From Treponema sp. Marseille-Q3903 (GTDB taxonomy: Bacteria > Spirochaetota > Spirochaetia > Treponematales > Treponemataceae): DNA of 64,000 nucleotides. Of the stretch, positions 26,934 to 35,295 are shown piece after piece (within the stretch, counting starts at the first letter, position 1; each line of letters opens with the position of its first letter). The DNA is taken from positions 1 through 64,000 of the forward strand of contig NZ_JACSEU010000003.1 in the NCBI RefSeq assembly GCF_014334335.1, in the 5' to 3' direction. The notes beneath the pieces were generated by a model that had not been told where the DNA came from, searched no databases, and saw nothing but the letters and a program-made list of their open reading frames with translations. The translations under genes and the position numbers were made by a program.

Positions 26934-27344
26934 TTAGCAGGAACTTCTTTTTTTTATTTCGGCTACGGCAGCTTCAATTAAGCTGTCAACCTGATAATTT
27001 TGAACGCCTGCAATTGTATTTTTACAATGATAGACAGGTATCAAGATTCTGTCGGCTTTGCTCTGTCCGATTGCAACTGCCATCTTTGGAGTAATTTCTC
27101 CGTACATCGCATCTGCAATCACAATTCCCACGGGTCCGACGATGAAGTCGGCGTCTTTTGAACACACGACAACTGCATTTTCACCGGTCGCAGCGTGGTC
27201 TGCTCCAGCCTTAAGCATTGCAGCCGTAGCAACAGCGTTACTTCCGACTGCGACAATCTCAGAATCAGGGAAAGATCCCTTTAACGAAGCAACTGCCGCA
27301 CGACCGATCCCGCCCCCTTGAGCATCTACAACCAAAATCTTCAT
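26934..27344 (-). CDS. DUF3842-family protein
   Basis: This 136-residue protein begins MKILVVDAQGGGIGRAAVAS, a Rossmann-like nucleotide-binding start. Further marks are NAVATAAMLKAGADHAATGE, DFIVGPVGIVIADAMYGEIT and QSKADRILIPVYHCKNTIAG. I recall this as DUF3842, of unknown function. It lies just upstream of the nickel transporter and larBCE genes on the same strand, so a role in nickel or cofactor handling is possible by association. It ends with KKRSSC, a terminal Cys. Confidence 0.75.
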   Translation of the reverse strand: MKILVVDAQGGGIGRAAVASLKGSFPDSEIVAVGSNAVATAAMLKAGADHAATGENAVVVCSKDADFIVGPVGIVIADAMYGEITPKMAVAIGQSKADRILIPVYHCKNTIAGVQNYQVDSLIEAAVAEIKKRSSC

Positions 27345-27508
27345 TTGTAAACCTTCAACTTCTGTTGAATTCGATACCTTCTGATATCTGATTTCGTATT
27401 ATACATTGAAAAAATCGAATTTGCAAAGAAGAAATATTCTTAGCTCTTCATCCTTAAATTCACACAGAAGTCAGAGATTTTTTAGGAAAGGTCATCATCG
27501 CCACTTTT

Positions 27509-28681
27509 CTAAAGGCTTTTTACGATTATTCCGCCGCCTAAAATCACGTTGTCTTTATAAATCACCACAGACTGACCTGGAGCAACTGCATTTTGCGACT
27601 TTTCAAAAGTGAACTTCCACGGCTGCCCTTTGTATTTATAATCGTCATGAGTATCTGGAGTGTAGCGGTCGACTGTCGCAATAATAGATTTGCTGCGTAA
27701 CCTGATTTTTATCATGGCTTCAAAAACTTCATTCGGTTCTACATTTCCTGGCCAGACAAAATCATCGGCGATGAGAGAAGCTGAAGCCAATTCGTTTTTT
27801 TCTGCAAGGACAATTTGATTTTTTTCTGCGTCGATCTTCTGAACATAAAGCGGATTTGGAGCAGATACACCAAGACCTCGCCTTTGTCCAACTGTGTAGT
27901 GCTCAAGCCCGCGATGCCTTCCGATTACGGTGCCGTTTACATCTACAAAATCTCCGGGAACAGACGGTTTATCGGAAAAAAGTTCATCAAAAAACTTCAT
28001 GTCTATAAAATCTTGGCTTTCTTTTTTGTCTGCCACAGCCAGATTTGCTTTACGTGCAAGTTCAAACACTTCTGTTTTATGAACCTGAGCAAGAGGAAAT
28101 CGAACTTTTTCAAGAGTTTCCGATGAAAGTCTGTATAAAAAATATGTCTGATCTTTAGAGCTGTCGTCTGCACAAGCGATCATGCATGGGCGCTTGTCTG
28201 TTCCCCAAAGCCCTTGTTTTGGACGCACAATCATCGCATAGTGCCCCGTGCAAAAATAATCAAAATCGATTCCGAGTTTTTTTGTGCATTCCAAAAGAGC
28301 GCCGAACTTTACTAACTGATTGCAGCGGACGCAAGGATTCGGAGTCTTGCCTGCTCTATACTCATCTTTAAAATACTGCAAAACATCAGCGTTATATTCA
28401 CGGCTTAAGTCGATTATGTGATATTCGATATCATGCTCTTTGCAGAATTTTGCACATTCTTCTGTGATTTCTTTTTTTTTAGGACCGTAACAAGCATCGG
28501 AATAAAAATCTTCTGTTTCAATTTCAGGAAGATGCCCGTCCCAGAGAGCCATTGTGACACCAACAACACGACATCCTTTCTGTTTCAATAAAAGTGCTGC
28601 AAGTGTTGAATCTACGCCACCGGACATTCCAACAACAACAGTTGACCCCGCCGGCGGTAATTCTAACGGTTCGTAAATCAT
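27509..28681 (-). CDS. mnmA: tRNA-specific 2-thiouridylase MnmA
   Basis: The 390-residue PP-loop enzyme has MSGGVDSTLAALLLKQKGCR at the start, the catalytic-Cys region TPNPCVRCNQLVKFG, SKDQTYFLYRL and the second-Cys/PRC-like end with HYTVGQRRGLGV. MnmA adenylylates and thiolates uridine 34 of Lys, Glu and Gln tRNAs. The usual second Cys is not obvious at the expected place before the YKGQPW segment, which deserves an alignment. It appears to be transcribed alone. Such genes are normally chromosomal. Confidence 0.9.
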   Translation of the reverse strand: MIYEPLELPPAGSTVVVGMSGGVDSTLAALLLKQKGCRVVGVTMALWDGHLPEIETEDFYSDACYGPKKKEITEECAKFCKEHDIEYHIIDLSREYNADVLQYFKDEYRAGKTPNPCVRCNQLVKFGALLECTKKLGIDFDYFCTGHYAMIVRPKQGLWGTDKRPCMIACADDSSKDQTYFLYRLSSETLEKVRFPLAQVHKTEVFELARKANLAVADKKESQDFIDMKFFDELFSDKPSVPGDFVDVNGTVIGRHRGLEHYTVGQRRGLGVSAPNPLYVQKIDAEKNQIVLAEKNELASASLIADDFVWPGNVEPNEVFEAMIKIRLRSKSIIATVDRYTPDTHDDYKYKGQPWKFTFEKSQNAVAPGQSVVIYKDNVILGGGIIVKSL

Positions 28682-28783
28682 AGCAACAACATAACAAGGA
28701 TACCCCCGTTAGTCAATTGGTATAGATACAACCGTAAAATGCCGTCAGCGTAGCGCAGATTCTTTAAGATAAGAGCAGATGAT

Positions 28784-29770
28784 TTATTTCAACGCTTCTT
28801 TCAAAACTTTAAGATTGTCCTTCATCACACCAAGATAAGATATTCCCTTTTTAATATCTTTTTTAGTTACCGACTGTAAAGAATCCATCTCCATGATTTT
28901 GCAATTTTTATTTTTTGAATTTCTGATAATCGTTTTTGCAATCTTCTGATTTGATTTTTCAATTGTAAGAACGACATTCAATCCTAGTTCATTTACTTTT
29001 TCAGAAAGGAATGAAACGGTTTCAAAACTTGCTTCTGTCTCCGCACTGCATCCTACAAACGCTGCATAGTATTTTATTCCGTAGTCATCAACAAGATATC
29101 GGAATGGGAAGCGGTCTCCAAAAAGCACAACTTTTTTATTCGAAGCATTTACTACATCAACAAATTCCGCATCAAGGGTTGCCAATTGTTTTGTATACGC
29201 AGCCGCATTTGCAGCATATTTTGCTTCATTTTTTGCATCGAGTTTTGAGATATTTTGTACAAGCGCATTTACAATAATTTTTGCATTTCTTACAGAAAGC
29301 CATACATGTTCATCGTATTCAGGGGCTTCATCGTGATGATGACCGTGGTCTTCATCTTCACCTTCATGATGATGTTCATCTTCAACGTCACACTGCATTC
29401 CCTCTACAACTTCTTCTTCGCGAACTCTGTCACCAAGAACTTCCATCATATTGACAACAACCATATTTTTGTTGCGAGCGTTAGAAAGGGCATCTTCAAC
29501 CCATTCATCGCTTTCCCCTCCCACATATACAAACATGTCACAATCAGAGATTTTGGCAATGTCTTTGAAACTCGGCTGAAAACTGTGCAAATCGGTTCCT
29601 TTATCTTGAAGCAAAGTCACTTCAAAAGACTTATTTTCACCAAGAATATTGATAACCCAATCGTACTGAGGGTAAGTTGTACACACAATTGATTTTTTTG
29701 ATGCGGCGAATGCAGAAGTTCCTGCAAGAATCAGCGCTGCCATCATTATTGATTTAATTAATTTTTTCAT
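28784..29770 (-). CDS. zinc ABC transporter substrate-binding protein (ZnuA/TroA family)
   Basis: This 328-residue cluster A-I binding protein has a signal peptide ending SAFA and metal-ligand regions TDLHSFQPS, DEHVWLS and the late VVLTIEKSNQK. A His/Asp/Glu-rich loop (about residues 127-150, with HHHEGEDEDHGHHHD) is typical of zinc-specific members. It feeds Zn(II) to an ABC permease, but no permease or ATPase gene is nearby. A small membrane protein gene precedes it on the same strand, 96 bases upstream. Confidence 0.87.
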   Translation of the reverse strand: MKKLIKSIMMAALILAGTSAFAASKKSIVCTTYPQYDWVINILGENKSFEVTLLQDKGTDLHSFQPSFKDIAKISDCDMFVYVGGESDEWVEDALSNARNKNMVVVNMMEVLGDRVREEEVVEGMQCDVEDEHHHEGEDEDHGHHHDEAPEYDEHVWLSVRNAKIIVNALVQNISKLDAKNEAKYAANAAAYTKQLATLDAEFVDVVNASNKKVVLFGDRFPFRYLVDDYGIKYYAAFVGCSAETEASFETVSFLSEKVNELGLNVVLTIEKSNQKIAKTIIRNSKNKNCKIMEMDSLQSVTKKDIKKGISYLGVMKDNLKVLKEALK

Positions 29771-29866
29771 TTTTTCCTCTTTTTTCTGCTGTGCAGATTT
29801 TTGTTTTAGTTTTGAATGATTTTTACTGATATTTTGTTTTTATTGTGCACAAATGCAACGCAGAGC

Positions 29867-30166
29867 CTAATTGTTTAATTTAATTTTTTGAGAAACTAAA
29901 GTGCAGTTTTTTGTATTGCTTTGCGCAATTGAGAAAAGATTCAACCTGATAAAAAAATAGAAAATTGCCGACAGTGTCGCAAAAAATCCAAGCCCGATTC
30001 TCAAAAGTTTAAGATTTTCCGCCGAAACAGCTATGACATAACAGATTGGGCAAAAATCATCACTGCAATGAAATTTATGCTCCGATTCTGCGGCAGAATA
30101 AAAAATTGAGAAAACTGTAAGTAAAAAAAATATAACGGCAAAAATCGTTGCTCTTTTATCTTTCAT
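29867..30166 (-). CDS. small Cys/His membrane protein upstream of the zinc-binding protein
   Basis: The 99-residue product has two membrane helices. The first acts like a signal anchor (FAVIFFLLTVFSIFYSA); between the helices is HKFHCSDDFCPICYVI, with two His and three Cys placed for metal binding outside the cytoplasm. Small proteins with H-x-C-x4-C-P-x-C near zinc uptake genes are known in other bacteria, but no function is assigned. ATG 30166 directly follows a 19-bp palindrome, so the leader is only about 12 bases with no Shine-Dalgarno. It is probably cotranscribed with the zinc-binding protein gene. Confidence 0.65.
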   Translation of the reverse strand: MKDKRATIFAVIFFLLTVFSIFYSAAESEHKFHCSDDFCPICYVIAVSAENLKLLRIGLGFFATLSAIFYFFIRLNLFSIAQSNTKNCTLVSQKIKLNN

Positions 30167-30212
30167 TTTGCGACTTAGTCGCAAATTATACGAATTATAT
30201 AAAGAATGTCAA
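30167..30212 (-). promoter_or_regulatory. consensus promoter with 19-bp palindrome abutting the start codon
   Basis: On the minus strand TTGACA (30207-30212), 16 bases and TATAAT (30185-30190) match sigma-70 perfectly. The perfect palindrome TTTGCGACT-T-AGTCGCAAA (30167-30185) follows at once and ends next to the ATG. It would cover the transcription start, so it is probably a repressor operator, plausibly zinc-responsive given the genes. Confidence 0.75.
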
Positions 30213-30253
30213 TGGTATGTCGGAAAATTATACGAATTCAGATTTCTAGCAAT

Positions 30254-30281
30254 TTGACAATTTTTACCGATACAATATAAA
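30254..30281 (+). promoter_or_regulatory. promoter for the lipoprotein gene
   Basis: TTGACA (30254-30259), 16 bases and TATAAA (30276-30281) lie about 30 bases before the lipoprotein ATG. It diverges from the zinc promoter, with about 40 bases between the -35 elements. Confidence 0.6.
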
Positions 30282-30317
30282 ATTATATCGAACAGCAAGC
30301 AGGTCAAGAGAATCAAT

Positions 30318-31292
30318 ATGTTCAAAAAACCATTTCGTATTTTTTTAGCAATTCTTTTATCATCAGTTTACACATCTTGTGCGAGTACAAATTTTTATGA
30401 AAAAAAGAATTCTCAAATCTTTCAAGACGATGTTATTATTTATGACGACGAATCTTATATCGTCGATGGCAAAACAAAGCGCAACACAAACACAATATAC
30501 AAAAGCGCCGATGTCGAAAATATCCATATTGATGCATTTATCGTAAGCGACAAATTAAAACGAACTGAAAAGACTACGATGCTTTTTTATGACGATGATG
30601 TCCTAATCGCAGAAAAAGAGTTTTCGAACAAGCAACAACAAAAAAAAGAATTTAACAAAGAAAGAAAATATAAAGACGTTTGCTATGAAGCATATGAAAA
30701 AATTTCAAAGCAAAATCCGATTCAAGATGCGGCAGATTCAAAAGGCATCAAACAATTCGTTATCAATTATGAAAAAGCGAAAGTCGATAGCCAAACAGAT
30801 TTTTCATACTTTTTCTACTGCATTTTTGGAAAGCCATTTGTTGTTCTTGGAAGCTCTTGTCTCAGCCTTTTAAAGTGCGCAGGCTATTCTTTTATAAATT
30901 TTATCGGCGGATACAGGACAATGACTGCTAATGACGGATTCTTTTGGATTATGCCCGATACAAAAAAAGACAAAATGAAAGCAGAGGAAGCAAAAGCCGC
31001 AAATGAAATTAGATATCCTGAATATCATAAGCCGTTTACAAAAAATCAGATAACGGTAAAGTCTTATACAATTGAAACAAACAATCGGTTTGCAGAAGAC
31101 GATAAAGTCAAAATTATCAAAAATGAAGAATACCATTACAACAACAACATATCCGTAAGAAAATCGGCAGAGGCAGACGCAAAAGCGACGTCGTCAATTG
31201 TCGGCTGGATTGGGACAATCATCACTGTGCCGGTCTCTTTTGTAAGCTGGATTTTTGGCGCAATCTACGGATTCTACGCTTCGATTCGGTGA
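30318..31292 (+). CDS. unrecognised lipoprotein with two internal hydrophobic segments
   Basis: This 324-residue protein has a lipoprotein signal ending SSVYTSCAS, so Cys21 is probably acylated. The next 120 residues are charged. A hydrophobic stretch follows near residue 180 (PFVVLGSSCLSLLKC), and another Gly-rich one closes the protein (IVGWIGTIITVPVSFVSWIFGAIYG). I do not recognise a family. The hydrophobic end suggests close contact with a membrane. It has its own promoter and converges on a flavodoxin-like gene 14 bases away, without an obvious terminator. Confidence 0.6.
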   Translation: MFKKPFRIFLAILLSSVYTSCASTNFYEKKNSQIFQDDVIIYDDESYIVDGKTKRNTNTIYKSADVENIHIDAFIVSDKLKRTEKTTMLFYDDDVLIAEKEFSNKQQQKKEFNKERKYKDVCYEAYEKISKQNPIQDAADSKGIKQFVINYEKAKVDSQTDFSYFFYCIFGKPFVVLGSSCLSLLKCAGYSFINFIGGYRTMTANDGFFWIMPDTKKDKMKAEEAKAANEIRYPEYHKPFTKNQITVKSYTIETNNRFAEDDKVKIIKNEEYHYNNNISVRKSAEADAKATSSIVGWIGTIITVPVSFVSWIFGAIYGFYASIR

Positions 31293-31306
31293 AGCGATTT
31301 TGTCTT

Positions 31307-31924
31307 TCAGCGAATAAAATGAGTCACAAGGCGACTCTCTTCCTCCGGCAACCCAAATTTTTCTTTTCCGAGCGCAATACTTTTTATGAGAAAAGACATA
31401 TTTCTGGCTAAGATTCGCATTGTCTGCAAACCTTCAGCATCCTGCTGAGCTTCTCCTGGCGTTCTGCCATGGACACTGTTCCAATATTGGCTTGAAGCGA
31501 CCGGCATTCCACAGATTGTAAAATATTTGTTTAAAACATCAAAAGTCGCTGAACAACCACCGCGGCGAGCGATAACAACTGCTGCTCCAACTTTCATTGT
31601 TTTATCAAAATGAGAGCTGTAAAAAAGTCTGTCTAGCAAAGCAATCACCGTGGCGTTTGGAGACGAATAATAAACCGGACTTCCGATTACAAGCCCATCA
31701 GCTTTTTCAAAAAGTTCCGCAATTTTATTTACTTCATCGTCAAAAACACACCTGCCGTGTGTGTAACAAAATCCGCATGCAACGCACCCCCTAACATCTT
31801 TGTTTCCGACGGTGATGACAGTTGTTCCAATACCCTGCTCGGCAAAAATATTTTCCATCTCTTTTAGAGCAATTGATGTGTTTCCATTTTGATGAGGACT
31901 GCCGTTAATTATTAAGACATTCAT
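31307..31924 (-). CDS. NADPH-dependent FMN reductase / iron-sulfur flavoprotein-like
   Basis: The 205-residue protein starts MNVLIINGSPHQNGNTS, the flavodoxin phosphate loop. It has a Cys cluster GCVACGFCYTHGRCVF near residues 47-62, which recalls iron-sulfur flavoproteins, then GSPVYYSSPNATVIALLDR. Such enzymes reduce quinones, drugs or metals with NAD(P)H. GAGG precedes ATG 31924. It is divergent from the trpXYZ-like genes. Confidence 0.8.
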   Translation of the reverse strand: MNVLIINGSPHQNGNTSIALKEMENIFAEQGIGTTVITVGNKDVRGCVACGFCYTHGRCVFDDEVNKIAELFEKADGLVIGSPVYYSSPNATVIALLDRLFYSSHFDKTMKVGAAVVIARRGGCSATFDVLNKYFTICGMPVASSQYWNSVHGRTPGEAQQDAEGLQTMRILARNMSFLIKSIALGKEKFGLPEEESRLVTHFIR

Positions 31925-32011
31925 ATATACCTCGCTTAAAAAGATACTTAGATTATAAAACCCAAAGACACCGTTCTCAAGCGCAAAACAAAATTCGATA
32001 GGTTAAACGAG

Positions 32012-32065
32012 ATTTCTATTGACAGAAACAGCGCCGCGCTGTATATTGTTTCTACAAATAGAAAC
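32012..32065 (+). promoter_or_regulatory. promoter with two matching operators before the trpX-like operon
   Basis: TTGACA (32019-32024), 17 bases and TATATT (32042-32047) form the promoter. One dyad, ATTTCTA-TTGA-CAGAAAC (32012-32029), covers the -35 box; the other, GTTTCTA-CAAA-TAGAAAC (32048-32065), directly follows the -10 box. Centres are 36 bases apart. Both fit RTTTCTA-N4-YAGAAAC. A dimeric repressor is likely; its identity is unknown. Confidence 0.75.
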
Positions 32066-32106
32066 TTAAAAACGAACGGTTTCAAAATCCGTATCCGGAG
32101 GTAAAA

Positions 32107-33099
32107 ATGAAAAAACAAATTATGATAATTATGATGGCAGCTCTCTGTCTTGGGACAATATCTGCAGCAAAACCGAAAAAACCGAAAAAGGTAAAGATTG
32201 GCATTGCAAAAATCGTGCAGCACATCGCACTCGACGATATTGAACGCGGCGTGATGGATGCGATTAAAGACGCCGGAATAGACGCAACTTTTGATTTGCA
32301 AAACGCAAACGGAGATGTAAACACTGCGAATCAGATTGCATCGCAATTCAGAGATAAAAATGTTGATGTTGCAGTCGGGATCGCGACTCCGGTTGCAATT
32401 GCTTTTGCCAACACTTTACGCAACGTTCCTGTAGTATTTGGAACTGTGACAGACCCTCTGGGAGCCGGTCTTGTAACGACTCTCGAGCACGGCAATAAAA
32501 ATGTAACAGGAATGTCAGACGAGCTTCCGTCAAAAGAGCATATAAAGCTTTTCAAAGAGATTGCGAAAATTAAAACTCTCGGATACATCTACACTGCAAG
32601 CGAAGACAATTCTGTATCATCTTTAGAATTGGTAAAACAAGGATGCAATGAAGCTGGTCTAAAACTCGTAGTGCAGTCAATTTCCAATTCTTCAGAAGTA
32701 AAACAGGCTGCCGAAGCGATTGTAGACCGCGTAGACGGAATCTATCTCACAACAGACAATACTGTTTTTTCTGCACTTCCAAGTCTGATCTCTGTGTTCA
32801 AAAAAGCAAAAAAACCTATTTTCTCAGCAGACGTAACCGGAGCAAAAGACGGCGGATGTTTTATAGCATCAGGATTCAATTACTACAAAGCCGGTCGTGC
32901 AACAGGCGAAATTGTAGTAGATATCTTAAACGGTAAAAAACCGGCTGATATTCCTGTGCGATTTATGACAAAGCCTGAAGATTCGGACATATTGATCGAT
33001 ATCGATGCAGCAAAAGAATGCGGAATCAAAATACCGGAAAATTTATTAAAACAGGCAACTTTTATTATTGAAAATGGAAAGCTTAAAGAAAAAAAATAG
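32107..33099 (+). CDS. ABC transporter substrate-binding protein (TrpX/PF04392 type)
   Basis: The 330-residue protein has a signal peptide ending TISAA and the ABC_sub_bind pattern: IVQHIALDDIERGVMDAIKD, NANGDVNTANQIASQF, VFGTVTDPLGAGLV and a closing CGIKIPENLLKQA. In some Firmicutes this family (TrpX) binds tryptophan or a related compound. The ligand cannot be read from sequence. CGGAGG precedes ATG 32107. Permease and ATPase genes follow. Confidence 0.87.
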   Translation: MKKQIMIIMMAALCLGTISAAKPKKPKKVKIGIAKIVQHIALDDIERGVMDAIKDAGIDATFDLQNANGDVNTANQIASQFRDKNVDVAVGIATPVAIAFANTLRNVPVVFGTVTDPLGAGLVTTLEHGNKNVTGMSDELPSKEHIKLFKEIAKIKTLGYIYTASEDNSVSSLELVKQGCNEAGLKLVVQSISNSSEVKQAAEAIVDRVDGIYLTTDNTVFSALPSLISVFKKAKKPIFSADVTGAKDGGCFIASGFNYYKAGRATGEIVVDILNGKKPADIPVRFMTKPEDSDILIDIDAAKECGIKIPENLLKQATFIIENGKLKEKK

Positions 33100-33180
33100 A
33101 TAGGGGTGCACAAAACAGTTTCTCTGTGTTTTCTCCTGTTTTTATCTGCTTTCATATAGCAAAAACTTAATTTTTTTTAT

Positions 33181-34155
33181 ATGATGTTTCTGATGATAGA
33201 AACAATTTTAATTGAAGGTTTAATTTACAGCATTATGGTTCTTGGCTTATTTATAAGCTATAGAACCTTAAATTTTTGTGATATGACAGTTGACGGAGCG
33301 TTCCCGATGGGTGGCTGCATTCTCGCGGCATGTCTTACACAAGGGATGTCTCCAGTCACCGGCATTCTTTTAGCGTTTGCAGGCGGATGCCTTGCAGGGC
33401 TTGTGACTTCATTTTTATACACAAAACTCCGTGTCCCTGATTTACTCGCCGGCATATTGATGATGACGATGCTCTATTCTATCAATCTTCGCATTATGAA
33501 AAACAAAGCTAACATCTCGTTTCTTAAGCTCGACACCCTTTTTTCAAAACTGACGGCTTTTTTTGAAACTCACTTTGAATCAATCCCATCAGAATCGGGA
33601 ATTCTGATTTTCCTTCTTCTTTTTATAATCGCTTTTAAAGCGCTTCTCGATTTGTTTTTTCACACCGACCTTGGACTCACTATGGGTGCTCTCGGTTCAA
33701 ACGAACAGATGGTGATTTCAAACGGAGTAAATCCTCAGATTGTTCGAGGGATCGGTGTTTGTGTTGGAGACGGACTTGCGGCGCTTTCTGGAGCGTTTGC
33801 AGCGATGTACAACGGATTTGCAGACGTAGGAAGCGGAACAGGCGTAATCGTAAGCGGTTTGGCATCTTTAATGCTTGGAGAATTCATCATTCATTCAAAT
33901 AAAATCGGGCTTCAAACGCTGAGAGTTATTGCAGGCTCAATCATCTACCGTGCATTGATGGTTCTTGCTCGCCGCTACGGGCACTTCATCAACCTCACCG
34001 CAAATGATTTAAAACTTATAACTGGAATTTTAATAATAATCTGTCTGATAATCGCAAACATAAAAGGAAAGTCAAACTTTTATAAACATCTTAAAAGACC
34101 GGAAAGACAGGCAGCGTCAAAGAGAGCATCTGCAAACGGAGACCAAAATGATTAA
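33181..34155 (+). CDS. ABC transporter permease (TrpY type)
   Basis: This 324-residue permease of the branched-chain amino-acid type has about eight membrane segments and the family marks LNFCDMTVDGAFPMGGCILA and LGSNEQMVISNGVN. Two ATGs open the frame, with a third at 33193; no clear Shine-Dalgarno decides between them. It overlaps the ATPase gene by eight bases. The 81 bases after the binding-protein gene hold no strong terminator. Confidence 0.85.
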   Translation: MMFLMIETILIEGLIYSIMVLGLFISYRTLNFCDMTVDGAFPMGGCILAACLTQGMSPVTGILLAFAGGCLAGLVTSFLYTKLRVPDLLAGILMMTMLYSINLRIMKNKANISFLKLDTLFSKLTAFFETHFESIPSESGILIFLLLFIIAFKALLDLFFHTDLGLTMGALGSNEQMVISNGVNPQIVRGIGVCVGDGLAALSGAFAAMYNGFADVGSGTGVIVSGLASLMLGEFIIHSNKIGLQTLRVIAGSIIYRALMVLARRYGHFINLTANDLKLITGILIIICLIIANIKGKSNFYKHLKRPERQAASKRASANGDQND

Positions 34156-34966
34156 ACTCGAAAATATCGGAATTACGTTCCACGCAGGCACTCCCGACGA
34201 AAACATCGCCTTAAAAAATGTAAACCTTAAAATAAAACATGGTGATTTTATAACTGTGATAGGCTCAAACGGAGCGGGAAAATCTACCCTTTACAATATT
34301 ATTTCCGGCACCCTAACCCCGACGACAGGGAAAATTTTTTTGTCAACCGCAGACAAAGACGGACGCATAACAGACCGCGACATCACTTTTGATAAAGAAT
34401 ACAAGCGAGCTTCGTATATCGGGCGCATTTTCCAAAATCCGCTTTTGGGGACGGCGGGAAAAATGTCACTCGAAGACAATATGAATATATGCAGCAAAAA
34501 AGGATGGAAAGGGCTAAAAATCAGTTTAAATAAAAAACGCAGACAAGAATTTTGTGAACAGTTAAAACAGCTCAACATGGGGCTTGAAAAACGCCTTGCA
34601 GATAACGTAGAGCAGTTTTCCGGCGGACAGAGACAGGCTCTCACTCTTTTGATGGCAGTTATGTCAAAGCCGGCAATCCTTCTTCTAGATGAACACACGG
34701 CAGCTCTAGACCCTGCAAACGCCGCAATTGTTATGGAGCTTACAAGAAGGTTCGCAACCGAAAACAACCTTACTGTCATGATGATAACCCACAACATGCA
34801 GCATGCGCTCGACTACGGAAATCGACTTTTGATGATGGATGCCGGCGAAATCATCATGGATATAGACGGCGAAGAAAAACAAAAACTCACTTTGGAAGAT
34901 TTGGCGGAGCGCTTTAGGCAAATAAAAAAACACTCAATCACAAACGACCAGATGGCGCTGCAATAG
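34148..34966 (+). CDS. ABC transporter ATPase (TrpZ type)
   Basis: The 272-residue ATPase has Walker A GSNGAGKST, Q-loop IFQNPLLGTAGKM, signature EQFSGGQRQAL and Walker B AILLLDEHTAALD, plus the switch region MMITHNM. The DEHT in place of DEPT is a known variant in this family. CGGAG lies before the ATG. It completes the three-gene importer. Confidence 0.88.
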   Translation: MIKLENIGITFHAGTPDENIALKNVNLKIKHGDFITVIGSNGAGKSTLYNIISGTLTPTTGKIFLSTADKDGRITDRDITFDKEYKRASYIGRIFQNPLLGTAGKMSLEDNMNICSKKGWKGLKISLNKKRRQEFCEQLKQLNMGLEKRLADNVEQFSGGQRQALTLLMAVMSKPAILLLDEHTAALDPANAAIVMELTRRFATENNLTVMMITHNMQHALDYGNRLLMMDAGEIIMDIDGEEKQKLTLEDLAERFRQIKKHSITNDQMALQ

Positions 34967-34981
34967 AATCTGCGTGATAAT

Positions 34982-35185
34982 TTAATAATGCGGCGGTTTA
35001 CGGTCGGGAATATCGCCTTCCGCCCAGTCAGATAAATCTTTTACTTTGTCTTTGAGCACTTTGTTTTCCGATTTGAGTTTTTCGATATCTTTTCCTTGCT
35101 TAACTGTAACATCCTGAAGCTGATTCAAAAAATCTTCAAGATACGCAAGTTTCATCTCGAGTTTAATTAAATTTTGTTCGTCCAT
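34982..35185 (-). CDS. slyX: SlyX-family small coiled-coil protein
   Basis: This 67-residue protein has the SlyX layout: an amino-terminal coiled coil (KLEMKLAYLEDFLNQLQDVT and IEKLKSENKVLKDKV) and the diagnostic end PPHY. Its function is unknown in any organism. The open frame begins at a TTG, but ATG 35185 is the better start. It is convergent with the ATPase gene, with only 15 bases between. Confidence 0.8.
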   Translation of the reverse strand: MDEQNLIKLEMKLAYLEDFLNQLQDVTVKQGKDIEKLKSENKVLKDKVKDLSDWAEGDIPDRKPPHY

Positions 35186-35295
35186 TCTCAAAGTATATCA
35201 TAAAGATAAAGCGATTGATATTCGTGAGCGGCGTCTTTTTGCATCAGCTTGTTCTAGGGGCGTGTCAGAAAAAATTTTCAGAAAATCAGATGATA

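Noticed and set aside
28682-28783. Possible tRNA gene (GTTAGTCAATTGGTATAGAT looks like a D-arm region)
   Set aside because: No acceptor stem, anticodon arm or T-loop GGTTCGA could be placed around it.
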